A stretch of 64,000 nucleotides of DNA, taken from positions 40,677,631-40,741,630 of the forward strand of contig CM055102.1 of assembly GCA_029204225.1 (NCBI GenBank). Reading direction: 5' to 3'. Below the pieces are notes generated by a model. The model saw only the letters and a list, made by a program, of their open reading frames with translations. It did not search any database and had not been told where the DNA came from. This DNA is from Diphasiastrum complanatum. Lineage: Eukaryota > Streptophyta > Lycopodiopsida > Lycopodiales > Lycopodiaceae. How positions within the stretch are numbered: the stretch's first letter is position 1; every line of letters begins with the position of its first letter. The translations under genes and the position numbers were made by a program. Of the stretch, positions 20,822-33,352 are shown in pieces.

Positions 20822-23800
20822 TTAGAAGCTAAACTTTGGAAAATTCTTCTTTATGTTATCAACTCTCTCCCACAAATCATCATCCTCAGTGTGACCTTTC
20901 CACCGAACTAAGCACTCAGAGATAGAGCGATTTCTCAATTGTTTATCTCTAGTTCTGAGCACTTTCTCAAGTTCCAAAGGTACACTAAGCAACAAATCTT
21001 CCAAATGAGATCAATCTTCATTCGATCCAACTATGTGACTTTCATGTAAACTTAGTTTCAAACGACTTACATGAAACATTGGGTGTGCAGTCGATTTTCC
21101 TTGAAAATCAAGTTCATATGTCAAAGAACCAAGCCTACGTACAATTTTGAAAGGTCCACAATAACTGGTAGATAGCTTATAATGCTTCCCTGTATGTAAC
21201 ATCTTAGAATATTTTGAAATCCTAAGATATAGCCAGTCCTCAACTTTAAAATCTCTTGGAGATATCTTAAGATCGGCATAGTGCTTATTTCTATTCAGAG
21301 CACTTCGGATACCATCCTTAGCCACTTGCAACATCTCATGCATATCATTCAAAAAATCAGCAACCTTCTGGATCTTAACAAACTTTGTCTTAGCATTTAC
21401 TAGAGATCTAGGTTGAAAACCGTACATAAGCATAGAAGGACTATAACTTGTAGCAGAATGTTTTCTACTATTATATGCAAACTCAACCAGTGGGAGATAA
21501 TCTTCCCAATGAGATTGTCTGTGAGAAACATACATCCTCAAAATATCTTCCATAGTTTGATTAGTCCTTTCTGTCTGGCCACCTGATTCCAGATGATCAG
21601 AAGAACTTAAACTCAAAGAAGTTTCAAGTTTATGGAATACTTCTGACCAAAAATGACCTGTGAGCTTAGGATCTCTATCACTAACAATGTCACTTGGCAG
21701 ACCATACAATCAAAATAATCTTTCAACAAAGATCTGGGCTAAATCAGAAGCCTTCATAGTTGACTTGATTGGTATGAATGCAGCTAACTTAGTTAACCAA
21801 TCTACTATAACCCAAATAGAATCATTTTGCCATTGGGTCTTTGGAAGTCCAACTACAAAATCCATAGATATGCTTTCCCATTTCTTATTAGAAATATCTA
21901 ACGGATGCAACAAACCACCAGTCTTATGGCGTTCAGCCTTTGTTAGTTGAAAACATATGACTCGACAAATGGCTTGAGATTTGGCCAATAAAATTCTCTT
22001 TTAACCAAGTCCAGAGTCCTGTGAATACCATCATGCACAGGGTATGTCATGACATTCAAACAAAATCTTGCGTTTGAGCTCATCATCACCGGGTATGCAA
22101 ACTTTCCCATTCCGAAATAGTAATTCATCTCGAATGGTAAATTGTTCCATAACCTTCTTATCTTTCTTAGTTAGTTGAGTCCCCTGTATTTCTAACTCAA
22201 CACTATCCACATTTCTTCCGGTCTAAACAATGTTCCAAATATGACCAAAATGGGAGTCTGATTCATATTTTTCTCTCAGCGAAAGATATAGATCCGTAGA
22301 AATCTGGATCAATTCACAGATCCGACTAAGAGCATCTGCAACGTGATTAGAGCTGTCTCTTATGTAATGGATTTCATGATCAAATTCTTGCATCAATTCA
22401 GCCCATCGAGCTTTTTTCCCCCGAAGGTCATGTTGATTGCAAAAATACTTAAGAGGCTAGTGATCCGTATACACTACAAACTTACTACCATGCAAGTAGT
22501 GTCTCTAGGTTTTAACTGCATGGATTACAGCAAACAATTCCTTTTCCTGCGTAGTATAATGCAACTGAGGACCAGTGAATTTTTTGCTCTCAAACGCTAG
22601 TGGCCTATCCATTTGTAATAGAACCGCTCCAACTGTAGCATCATTTGCGTCTGTTCTCACAACATAAGGTAAATCTAGATTTGCAATTTGTAACACGAGA
22701 GCTGAAACAATCATTGTTTTAAGTTTTTCAAAACACTGATTCAATTCCTTGTTCCAAACAACATGCGAACTAGGTTGATTCCTCTTTTTCTTTTTATTAA
22801 CAAATTCTTTTGTCAGATTATTAAGCAGAGCTGCTAATTTAGCATAATCCTCAATAAATCTTTTGAAAACAAGTGTGAGATCTAAAAATGAGTTTACTTG
22901 CCTCACAGTTTTTGAAATTGGCCACTCAATCACAATTTTGATTTTATCCTCGTCAATCTTGATCCCATTTAATGTGATAATATGACCGAGGTAAAGTAAC
23001 TCTTTCTTAAAGAATTCACACTTGGACTCTTTAGCGTAGAGTAACTCCCGACGGAGTTTCATCAAGACGATTCTTAAGTGTTCTACGTGTTCCACCATAC
23101 TATAAACGGGAATATCATCTAAGAATACAACCACAAAATTTCCCAAATATGGACAAAATAAATCATTCATCATTTGTTGGAACGTTGTTGGCACATTCGT
23201 TAATCCAAATGGCAATACTAAGAATTCATAATGACCAAATCTAGAATGAAACCCTGTCTTTTGGACATCTTTCGACTTAATTCTTATTTGATGGTACCTT
23301 GTCCTGAGATCTATCTTGGTGAGATACTATGCTCCACCCAAGCGATCTACAAGGTCATGCATCTTGGGTAATGGATATTTATTTTTGATAATCACTTTAT
23401 TAAGACCCTTGTAATCTACACACATCCGAAGACCTCCATTATTTCTTCGCCTTAAGAAGAACATGAGCGTCCCATGGTGATTTACTAGGTTGTATATGTC
23501 CCATCCTCAGATAGTTTTCTATTTGATTTGAAATCTTTGTCTCCTCTTTCTGAGAAAACCTATAAGGTTGTCTAGAGATAGGTTGACTTCTTGGAATGAG
23601 CTCAATCCTGTGGTATACTAACCTAGAGGGTGGTAAACTATGAGGTAATTCAAATGGAAAAACATCCCTAAATTCATTTATGATTTGTTCTTTCATTGCT
23701 TGTTCATGATCTAAATTTATTGAGTTAAGAATTGTTGAGAATTCACAATCATTTAGATTCATTTCAGGAACATCCACAACTGGAATAGCACATATTGAAA

Positions 23801-24431
23801 AAACTTCATGCTCTGAATAATCCAATGCTTCCATTTCATTAATTGTAGAAATCTGATCCAACGGACGTACAAAATTATTGCCAAATAATGTAACTACCTT
23901 ATCACCCTCCTTGAAAGTGAGAACATGCTTCTCCAGACTTCTTACAAACGAAACATAAGTTCTCTTTCTTAGCCTTTTTTCGAGACATAGATTTCTTGAA
24001 TCTCTTTCTCTTCAGCTTCCTAGGCTCTGACGCTGCTCGATCTAATTCGTCAAAATATTTTGTTTGGTCTGAACCACGCTTCTTACCCTTCTTGATTTTC
24101 AAAGTGGTTGGAATTTGCGCAAACTACTTCTTGGATGCCAGCACTATGGAATCATATGCTTTCGCAATCCGAAATGCATCCTCGAGGTTTTGAAGCATAT
24201 CTCATTTGTATTCGTTCTGATAGTTGGCTGGAAAACAAACTGCCAAAGTGCCAACTTCGCATCGAATGATGGAACTCTATTCCATAGGTCCATGAATTCC
24301 TGGATATAAAAGTCTAAACTCTTTGTATCCATTCTGCAGTTCACGGACTTTATGTAGTAGTCAACGTCATCAACAATTACAAAAGCTTTCTTGAAAACTT
24401 TCACAAACGCATCCCAAGTAGTTGGCTTCAC
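20822..24431 (-). pseudogene. Ty3-gypsy chromovirus gag-pol, decayed
   Basis: On the minus strand from 24431: gag (24431-24144, TWDAFVKVFKKAF, LDFYIQEFMDLWNRVPSF), a basic segment with a degenerate knuckle CFVCKKSGEAC (24102-23902), protease/RT linker and RT start (23861-23439, SQPISRQPYRFS, IQPSKSPW), and RT-RNaseH (23215-22505, MPFGLTNVPTTFQ, catalytic FLDD, RTDANDATVGAVL). Integrase covers 22128-21011 (zinc region, SMDFVVGLPKTQ, VSDRDPKLTGHFW, GGQTERTNQTM), and a chromodomain lies at 20960-20822 (CLVRWKGHTEDDDLWE). The chromodomain directs integration to particular chromatin in this lineage. At least five frame breaks are present, so it is inactive. The 3' LTR adjoins on the left. No 5' LTR was found on the right. 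Confidence 0.85.
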
Positions 24432-24739
24432 CGGTAAATCTCACCACCACGATGGTGCTTTGCCGCATAAGAACAATACGACACTATCAATTTTCTTCTC
24501 ATTAGAAGAGATTGAAGTAACTACTCCATTTGGCCAACCAGTCCTCGACGACTTCAGGTTTCTTCTCCTACTTCTCCCCCGCATAAACCTCTGGTTGAAG
24601 ATCGAGATTGGGAGAAGACATCAATTTGACTTGATTCAACAGAACCTCCATTTGCTGATCTCTCATCTAATTATGATTATTCATATCATTGAGCATCGTA
24701 TCTTGAAAATTACTAAATTTAGTTAATATCAGATGAACT

Positions 24740-25727
24740 CATAGTGAAGCACAGTTGACCAAAAATCGCTAAAATTGACTCCAACATGGTCAAATCACTA
24801 TTTTTAGTCAATTTCATAGATAATTCAAGAGATTGAAAACTAAAAAAAAATTAAAATTTTACGTTTTTTAGAATTCGGAAAAAAAAAAAACCACTATCAG
24901 TTATTAAGCAATCGAAACTGAAAATTCGATTCACTATTTGATTTTTAACCTTCATTAATGTCCATCAGACATGCAAGACAAAGATTCTATCCTATCCTTC
25001 CAAACTGAATAGTTGGAGGTATCAAGTCTCTCTGTGACATTAAACTGATTTTTTTCAATTACAAAATTATACGTAAAATCAAGCTCTACGAAAATTGTCA
25101 GCTACAAAACCTAGTTTTGTATCTATTAGTCAAAGCACATGCGTATAACCACTCAAAACAGATCTAAACCACTCGTGCATGTCGGAATCACTCTGAGACA
25201 TGTAGACATTCCATGCAAGCACAATATCACAGAATAGGAAATTGACTTGCATGCAATCAGAACAATTCGAAATTCTACCAATTTTGCTCACAAAATTGCA
25301 AAACTTCAGATGATCAAATCTTTGGCTACAGGACACCAAATTGGGTGCTGTAAAGCTCAGTACAGAGGGAGACTAGTTAACAAGACTCTTGTCATGTCAG
25401 TCTGCCACCTAGGATTCACACGTGTGAGTTCTGAACAACCAAAAAACCTATAGGAGGGTGCACGTTTTCAAGCCCAATCTGCCTAAAATCATGCAAACAC
25501 TCAACCAAGCCTAAAAGTGATGATCCAAACAATCTTAAATGGTCGCTAAAAGTTTCATGAAGCCTTCATACAAATCCTATGAAGCAGTTTGGGCATCCTA
25601 TGTACAGAATTATACCCATCTTATTGATCTGAACTTGCTGGATTTTGGTTCTTACTATCATTTTTGTGCCAAAAAAGCATGAAAACAAAGCCAATTTTGG
25701 CCACAAAATAGCCTAGAATCCTAAATC
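24740..25727. other. Unassigned, possibly leader or LTR remnants
   Basis: This is non-coding and A-rich near 24840-24890. It contains the palindrome TTCACACGTGTGAG at 25415-25428, resembling that in the copia LTRs of this window, so an old copia LTR in minus orientation is possible. I found no matching primer site and no partner for the chromovirus 3' LTR. Confidence 0.3.
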
Positions 25728-26015
25728 ATGAAAAGATCCAACATGCAACATGAATTTCAGCTTCTACAATGTAAATACACAGAGTGTGTTAGCAAAATGG
25801 ATGAACTCAAAGGACATGCAAAAGAGTATTGCATCAGATATGAGAAAGCCAATTATGTATGCTTGCACTCGAATCCATATTGTTCGGTAGATTTGCAAAA
25901 TAGATGGCACAACAATAGTAACACAATCCAGCACAAATTATATGAGAAAGAAGCTATAGTTGTAGATGGAGGATCAGGTGTAGACCTTATCTCCACTATG
26001 TTGTACAAGAAATGA
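25728..26015 (+). pseudogene. Retropepsin-like fragment of a Ty3-gypsy element
   Basis: This 95-codon frame ends with EAIVVDGGSGVDLISTMLYK, which resembles the aspartic protease active-site region of gypsy elements (usually D-S/T-G; here DGGSG). The upstream half has Cys/His pairs but no clear zinc knuckle. The reading continues in other frames to about 26130 and then fades. It is too short to place in a lineage. Confidence 0.4.
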
Positions 26016-28156
26016 AATATACAAGGTTGAAAGCTACCACTAATCCGTCATGTGGGCGACTGAAAGGAGTAGTAGGTGACATACCAATGAAGATTGTAGG
26101 GGTCCAATTCATTATCACATTTGTGATAAGCCTTCCACCTTGATGTCATGATTGTGCGACATATGTGACATAGATTTTGCTAATGGCTAGATCGATAAAT
26201 GGTTCATCTGTTCCATACCATTGGTCTATTTTTTGGTGGGAGATTACTTTTGGTTCCACTACCAATAGATTCACCTAGACTTTTTGAGGATTATTGGGCC
26301 CTGGTGTTGTTGGTATCATCCTTTGCTAATGTGGGGCTGGTCCAAAGCTTGATGCCACATTGAGTGCACTTAAGTCTCTTAGAGAGTATTTTTCTCTACT
26401 GCACAATCCTTGGTTTATATGGGCAATATGTCATGTCTTGAGAGGGCGCATTGCGTAAATGGCAATGTCATTGACTCAGCTTTCAATTTTGCTTGGGTAC
26501 TAGACACTCATTGGGGATGTGTGATTTTGTGTATAAACATGATCCCACATGTTGTTCCATTGAGAATACTACTATTGGTTTGCTTTTGGCTATCGTGTTA
26601 AAGTATTCAATGATGGCAAGGGTCTAATTGAAGATTATTGAGCTATGTGAGGATTCTGAATAAGTTTGGACTGGAGATTATCCTTGCAAGTGCTTGAAAA
26701 TGCCTTCACATGACTCCCAGCAGTTTTTATGGAGCTATGCGAGGGTTTGTTAGATAGTTAAAAGTAACTTGAGTTTCTATTTGTTTTTTTTTAAATGGTT
26801 TTGTGATTTTTTTTGTTTCTTTTTATAGTTTCTACAAATCTCCAAGCAACTAACCCTTCCAGCTCTTACTAAAGTTCTGTAGATTGCTATGCAAACCTGT
26901 GAGGGTTGTTATAAAGAGAATCTAGAGCTATAACTTTTGATAATTACAAGCTATTTTTCTTGCAAAAAACTATATTTTGTTTTTATCTTTTTTTTAATAA
27001 TGTTTTGAGATATGATAGGAGCAAATTAGCATATTAACAAAAGAAATCAAGAAACTAGCTAAAAGTAACAAAACTTCACCAAATTTGGCAAAGTAAGCAC
27101 TCATTATTCATGAATGGAGATCATTCACAAGATAGGGGCCTGAATCTAGAGCATGCTTATAGCTCTCATGTAATTTTAGGCACATGAACCACAAATTCCA
27201 CCAAGAAAGCTCTCAAAGAGAAGCTTCAAAGTCACAAAGAATTCAAAATTAGACAAATGAACAATAGCCTCCAAATTTAGCACAACCTCAACTATTTATA
27301 GTGGTCATTTGTGCCTCTACTATAAATTTGGGGCCTTATTTAGCTAGATTGGGCCTTACAACCATTATTACAATTCCACTATTCACAAATATAGCACGGT
27401 TGTTTGAGCCACTTTATTAACAGTCCTATTGGCTAAATCTAGTTTCGATTAGCTCCATGTCTATATTTAGCATTATATTTAGTGAGCTCATGGGCTAATT
27501 ACATGTAGCACATGGCATGGATCATGACCAATGGCTTTATATATCATGCTATTTGTCTTTGTATTGGATACACTAAATTGATGATCTCTTTTGGGTATGA
27601 GACAAAGGTAAAAAACATCTAGACAACTATAGCATAAAACTCTTGTGCAATCATTCAGAATCCTCCATTCAATTTGGAGACAAGCCTTCTACTATTTCAT
27701 TCAATTTTATTAAGTAGGTTCATTCCAAATGGGATAACATAAAACCACATCTAATTCTTCTTATTCTAATATGATTTCATTTTACACCTAAAACTTACCA
27801 AGTTTAAGCCTCATTTTTTCTTGTCAAAATAGTCATGTTAAGCATTGAGTACTCTAGTAAAAAAAGGAGATTAAATGAACAAATCAACTATAAATAATTG
27901 AGATCGTGTTTTTGAACTCTTAGTGATCTTGAAGCTTCTCGAGCGCATCTATATAGCAAGTAAATTAAGTGCAAATTTGCTGGTTTTGTCAATGAGCATT
28001 TGATTTCTAAATGCTACTTGATTGAGTTTCACTTACATTATACTTACTAGAAATTACTAGCAAAGAAAGTGAATGATTTACTATAGGCATAACTTGCTAG
28101 CTGCTTCCTTGTTTTTTACTTCAAGATGGAAAAAAGTGATGGAAAAAAGTGCTTGT
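26016..28156. other. No gene seen
   Basis: About 2.1 kb of AT-rich sequence. Weak coding-like stretches occur before 26600. Later parts (26760-27010) have long T runs. Nothing supports an RNA gene or a complete element. It is probably old, unrecognisable transposon DNA. Confidence 0.4.
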
Positions 28157-28699
28157 TGTGAGAATTGTCAACTAGTTAAGTTGGTTCTATTTGGCAATTT
28201 GGGGGCCAAAGTTATATTTCAACTTAGGCATTTATTTTTCTATGTCAATAAGACCTCAAAATAGTCCCTTTACTATTTCTAGTAAGTAGGTGAAGTGGGT
28301 AAGGTCGGATTTGGACCTAATCTCTTTGTTGAGTGAGATACATTGAAACTTGTCATATAAAACTAGGTTTTTTGATAAGTACTTGGAAACTACCAAATAG
28401 GTCAATAATTGGCAATGTGGCCCAATGACATTATCCCTACTAGATAGTTGTAGATTTTGTTGTTTCTATTGTGTAGAACCTTGTGTAGATTGATTCCACA
28501 CGTGTGAAGTACTGTTGTATAGCTTCTCTAGTATGGATCATACCATAAATTAATTGGAGTTTTCATAATGAGTTATGCATGATTTTTTGTGAACTAGCAT
28601 GTTAGGTGCAAGATTTCTACATTGTTGAGGAAATGGGATGTGCACCAAATCTAGCCAAAATAGATTCATTTATAACATTTTTGGATATAATTTTTCACA
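28157..28699 (+). mobile_element. 5' LTR of truncated copia element 3
   Basis: A 543-bp LTR running from TGTGAGAATTGTC to TTTTTCACA (short terminal inverted repeat TGTGA/TCACA). It is followed directly by a primer-binding site, TGGTATCAGAG at 28700-28710, complementary to plant initiator tRNA-Met. It contains CCACACGTGTGAAG at 28496. The 3' LTR is absent. Confidence 0.7.
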
Positions 28700-28710
28700 T
28701 GGTATCAGAG
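28700..28710 (+). promoter_or_regulatory. Primer-binding site (tRNA-iMet) of copia element 3
   Basis: TGGTATCAGAG abuts the LTR end with no gap, as usual for Ty1-copia elements. It primes minus-strand synthesis. Confidence 0.75.
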
Positions 28711-29207
28711 AAGGTTACAAGCTAAAGTTGGAGGTTGTGCCAAATCTATCAAAGGATTTGAGGGTGCCACTAAATCTGGTGAGAGATAGAGTGGATCTTT
28801 GATCAAATCAAGCAATTCTACGTGCTGAAATTTGATCTTTGTGATCTTATGCCCATCTTTTATCAAATTGATTCAAAGTAGCCGATTTTTATTTCTAGAG
28901 ATTGGATCATTGAGATAAAAAATTCACATGGTGGAGATAGATGCATTCTAATAGAATCAAAATCGCGTTTACAAGTTCTACGTATAGATTTTAATTCTTT
29001 CAATAGTATGCATTTTTGTGAATTCTCAAAGATTGAATAGGATCTCTTGTGGCAAAAGTTTCTGATCCTTTCAAGTTTTCAAGTTCTTTTAGATTCAAAG
29101 ATTAGTTCCAAATCTTTGTGATTTCTTCTTAATTTCATCTTTTGAGTTTCAAGAGAGTATTAAGTACATTGGAACATGCTTGAAGAAGATTGATCAATCA
29201 TTAGAAC

Positions 29208-29757
29208 ATGGCAACAAATGTCATGTTGGAGAGCAATGACAGGCTTATCTCAAGCAATTATTCAACTTGGAAGGTGAGTGTGGAGTCCTTACTTGAAATG
29301 GATGAATTGATAAATATTGTTGTAGGTGTGGAGGAGAGACCTTTGGCACCTCAAGAGCAATTGCGGAATGATAGGAGGGCAAAGAAAGCTCTTCATGGGA
29401 CAAAAGCCTACATCTAGGGTTCTAATCCTAAGGAGTAAAGTCTTCCAAAGCCTTCAAAAGAAGGAGGAAAGTGCTCACGCTTTTGTTTTGAGAGTTAAAA
29501 CATTGAATGATGAATTATTATGCATTGGTGAAAGCTTTAAGGATGTAGAACTTGTGCAAGTTGTTCTTAATGGCTTGTTGGATGATAACAAATGCAAATG
29601 ATTCTTTTGTTATGTCTTCGTGTTTGTTGACTAATGGAGGAGATATTCATCCATGGTGGATTGATAGTAGAGCAAGCTCACATATGGCAACGGCGACAAT
29701 GTTGGAAGTAAATCTAGTTTGTGAATGTTCGGCTATATCTACTCACGATGGAGTGTA
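29208..29757 (+). pseudogene. Copia element 3: truncated gag fused to a protease remnant
   Basis: The gag N-terminus (MATNVMLESNDRLISSNYST and WKVSVESLLEMDELINIV) matches the UBN2-type gag of the copia element at 43-49 kb. After a frame break the frame 29326-29601 gives SAHAFVLRVKTLNDELLCIG and VLNGLLDDN. A deletion then removes the zinc knuckle and joins to WWIDSRASSHMA, the protease active site with Gly replaced by Arg (DSRA instead of DSGA). Nothing of integrase or RT follows. The fragment is dead. Confidence 0.75.
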
Positions 29758-30960
29758 GTATAGAGAGGATCGTCCACTTTCTAAGTTTCTACCAAGCTTC
29801 AAACAGAGTGCGAAAATAGGAAACAATGATGAAAGCACTAAGGCTTACCCAACTAGTGCTTGAAATAGAAATGAAAGTAACTAAGAGAACAAAAATAACA
29901 ACCTTACTAAGGCTTACTCAACTAGCAAGGTGATTAAGCTAAATCCTAAATTAACACCCAAAGGGAATTGGAATGGAAGATTGCGGATAACTAATAATCA
30001 ATCATCAAAATACATGTCACAATACAAACCAATGAGAAGGAGGCAAGAGGAGGCCCGAGCACCTTCCCAAAGGGAACACAAATGAAATAGAGAACTTATA
30101 GCTTAATCTCAAAAGTGTTATTTACAGGCAAATACCTCTCCTTTTATGGCAAGGAGGGTTTTCCATAAGTATCCACTAACTTATGGGACTAATCTACTTC
30201 TAGCCTTTCTAGAACTTCTAACTTAGGATTTAGAACTTCAAAGTTTCTTAACTTAGGAAAACTTAAGACAAAATATTTTTAATCTTAAGTTTCCTAAGTC
30301 TAAGTTCTAAATCTAAGTTTAAGCTATTTTATTATTTTTTTAAGCTTCTACTCATGGGCTTACAAACACATGCTGAAGTTTTGAATGTTTTGTATTTGGG
30401 CTATTATTTTGATATTATATCATGACGTCGTGCCATGATTTAAAAATTATTCCATAAAACATTTGCCTATAAAAGTTAAGAACAACCATTAAAAATTTAC
30501 CAAGCTATTTTCTTACATTCTTTTATAAAATGAGATTACTTTTGTGAAGAAAGATTACAATACCCTTTGGCCTTGTGAATGAGGCATGGACTTAAAAAAC
30601 ACGAGAGGCAAGGGCAACGATTAGGCTAATGGACGATTTACATGCCTAGCGTTCTCTTGCCTCAGAGGTAAGCCAAAAGGAAGGAGGGAATGTAGGCTGT
30701 TGTGGAGAAAAGTATTTCGAAGGTTTTCATTGGTCCACGTTTGCCCTAAAACATTTTTGAAGGGCATTTGAAAATGAGTTGAAAAGGAGGTGAAGTGAGA
30801 GAACACTCTCTTTCTAGAAACTTTTGGAAAGATAACTTTTTAGAGAGAGAATAGGGTATAAAATCTGGATGATAGGAGAGAGAAACGAGATGGCAGGAGA
30901 GGAAAGCGACTAGAGAGCGTGAGAATATTTCATTTTTTAGGTTGGTTTCTTTTAGGGTTT
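29758..30960. other. Intergenic, with an inverted repeat and the presumed F-box promoter
   Basis: 30216-30325 holds an imperfect inverted repeat built from CTTAGGAAAACTTAAGA and TCTTAAGTTTCCTAAG, extended by AGATTTAGAACTTAG. 30446-30960 is presumed promoter of the plus-strand F-box gene. A (GA)11 run at 30980-31001 lies in its 5' UTR. No TATA box is certain. Confidence 0.4.
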
Positions 30961-31023
30961 TTTGGTATGGAAAAAAAATAGAGAGAGAGAGAGAGAGAGA
31001 GTATTTTGAGCGTGGGGGCGGCG

Positions 31024-31185
31024 ATGGCGATGGAAGAAGAAGCACAGGATTTTCAGGATGTTGTGAATCATAGTTGGCATCATGCACTTCTTCCTTCGCC
31101 TTCGAATGATGTGCCTGATTTCAGACCACCTCGGCTTTTGCACTTATCTGATTTGCCTGCTTATGCGCTAGAGAAAATCTTTCTG
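31024..31185 (+). pseudogene. F-box protein gene, 5' fragment, interrupted by copia element 2
   Basis: The ATG at 31024 has a strong context (GGCGATGGCGATGG) and a GA-rich 5' UTR. 54 codons are present: an acidic N-terminus (MAMEEEAQDFQDVV), then RPPRLLHLSDLPAYALEKIF, the start of an F-box. F-box proteins bind SKP1 and recruit substrates to SCF ubiquitin ligases. The LTR of copia element 2 starts at 31186. On its far side, reading from 36056, the sequence gives LNFTSMCCMCCLKKLR, which fits the second half of an F-box. The target duplication is TTCTG on the left and TTTG (one base lost) on the right, which restores the frame across the insertion. The gene is therefore disrupted. The family call is inference from the LSDLP..LEKIF pattern. 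Confidence 0.55.
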
Positions 31186-32011
31186 TGTGGAATTTCACAC
31201 GTGTGGATTGTCCACTACATGTACTTGTGATCTCCTAAGGTGTGTAGATGCACCAAGATCAAGACTAGATTGAGATTCAAGATCTATCTTTGATTCTATG
31301 GCAAAAACACATTACTACATGCATTCAATCACTTCCAACTCTCACTCACACATGTGGGAAGTGTTCCAAAAGTATTCTAAGTAAAAACAAGCTGCTCTCC
31401 TAGGGTAGAGAGAGAAAAATCATCATGAGCTCTCGGGTAGAGAGAGAAAGCTAGAAATTCAATGACACTCAAAATCCATGAAATCACCAAATCAATTAGA
31501 TCCAAAATAGGAGTACAATGATACTAGTAGATTCATGAGCTACCACTATGCTTAACTATGATTGGATCACACTTTGCCACCTCTTAATCCTATTGGACCA
31601 TTGATCCATGCACCTCTAAATTCTATTGGACTATATTCAAGCACACCTCAAATTCCTATTGGACCACACATGGTTCCACCTCTAAATCCTATTGGACCTC
31701 TTAAACTTCATCAAACAAAAGCATTACACTTGTCTACACTCTAATTGGCACAAGTTTGGCCTCCTACTCTATTTTGGCTCAATAGTGGCATTACCAGTGG
31801 AAATGGATAATTTGCCATCTATGCCAAATTTGACCCTATCAACATCCTACACCTAAATGCTTGCCTATGAAATTCTATGAGACCCCTATATCAAACATTT
31901 CGATTTACTTTACAATTCTCCACACATGGGAACATCCTCCACACATGTGAGATTTACTTACAAACTTCTATCATAAAAAATACCAAGCTAGATTTTTGCC
32001 AATTTCTCACA
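31186..32011 (-). repeat. Copia element 2, 3' LTR (left copy)
   Basis: 826 bp, equal in length to the right copy. Both carry the CACACGTGTGGA motif near the edge and repeated CC(T)ATTGGACC phrases. Confidence 0.9.
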
Positions 32012-32134
32012 CTCCTCAAAAAATAGCTTGGAAAGGTACTAGATCACTTGAGAAGTTTGTAAATCTTTTTGAGTGGATCCTTTGGTATGCATAAGAAGTG
32101 AAGATCAGCCAAGGGATTCATCATAGCAGCACCC

Positions 32135-33352
32135 TCACCATATCCATGATAAGATTTCTTTGGTAGAGATCTCTTGCCAATGCCTTTGAAGAGTGCTCCA
32201 CCAATATGCCACTATGATCATGGGCTTCCTCCATGCTTGATGATGATCTTTGCTTTGAAAGTTCCACTTGCATGATGGATGCACCATAAATAGAGAAATT
32301 TGAGGCTTCCAAGCCTCATAAGGATCATGGAGATCAAGATCATAAGATGTGAAACAATGATGATTATCAAGATTATGCTTTCTAGCTTGACTAGTCCACA
32401 TACCATGAACTATATCCATGATGGATCTAATCTTGATATCAAAGACTATCTTGATCTTTTTTAGGCTAGTTACTTTCTCAAGGATGTAAGTGCCCACTTT
32501 GGATGCTTCACTTAGTCTCAAGAGGAGTTTACAATTTGCCTCAAAACATGTGAAAACATGATTTTCAAAAAAGTGAGTACCAAGCTCAATCTTGTTCTTA
32601 CTAGAACCAAGAGCATACTTTTGACAATACAATATCTTGCTTTCAAAAAGTATTGGATACACATCTAAGTCAATAATGACAAGAAACATGTCCATACCAT
32701 AGGCATCATACAAAACTAGTATAGCTTTTCTTGAGCTTTGAGATCCAAAAAATTCAATGAAGCAAGATAGCATTTCAAGCAAAGGAAGAGAAGCATATAT
32801 GAATGTGTTGTAGCAGATACAACATGAAAGATGCCCCTCTTTGCCATGTAAGGTGAGCCATAAAGACTTGGCCATGCATCTTGAAGATCTTCTTGAAATC
32901 ATATGAAGAAGAAACTCCTCCTCACACCTTGGCCCCATCATAACTTGAATACCTTCAAAAAGGATAACTTGTGATGCTTCTTGAGAAGCCTTGATCTCGG
33001 CCACTTCCAAGATTGAATCTTCATGCAATGTGACATCTCTATTCACAATCACTTTTGAAATAGAGAGTGTAAAGACACTAAAGGCCTCCTTGATGGATGA
33101 GTATCCAATCATCATCCATGAGCTTGGATCATCCTTCCTTCTTGTTTCCAAGGGAATATGTGCAAAGCAAGCACTACCAAGTTCACTAAGGTGATCAACC
33201 TTAGGCTTCATCTTGAATAAAACTTCATATGGTGCTATTCCTTCAAGAGCTCCAATACTCCTCAAAGCTTTGATCTTCAATGAAAATTTCTTCTCAACAT
33301 ATGCTTTGAATAATAAGGAATAATCATACACCATATGGGACAAAAAGAACAT
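32135..33352 (-). pseudogene. Copia element 2: integrase tail fused to 300 codons of unknown sequence
   Basis: This minus-strand frame is open for 405 codons. Its first part (about residues 30-125) is recognisable as the C-terminal end of copia integrase: GIAPYEVLFKMKPKVDHLSE, CFAHIPLETRRKDDPSSWMM and the IVNRDVTLHED end. The following 280 residues (for example YGMDMFLVIIDLDVYPILFE and EKVTSLKKIKIVFDIKIRSI) contain none of the RT or RNase H motifs expected there. The RT region has been replaced by other DNA that happens to be open or was captured. I cannot assign it. Confidence 0.6.

Noticed and set aside
20321-24740. A complete chromovirus with two LTRs
   Set aside because: Only the 3' LTR is visible. 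I found no match to it in 24740-25730 and no primer-binding site.
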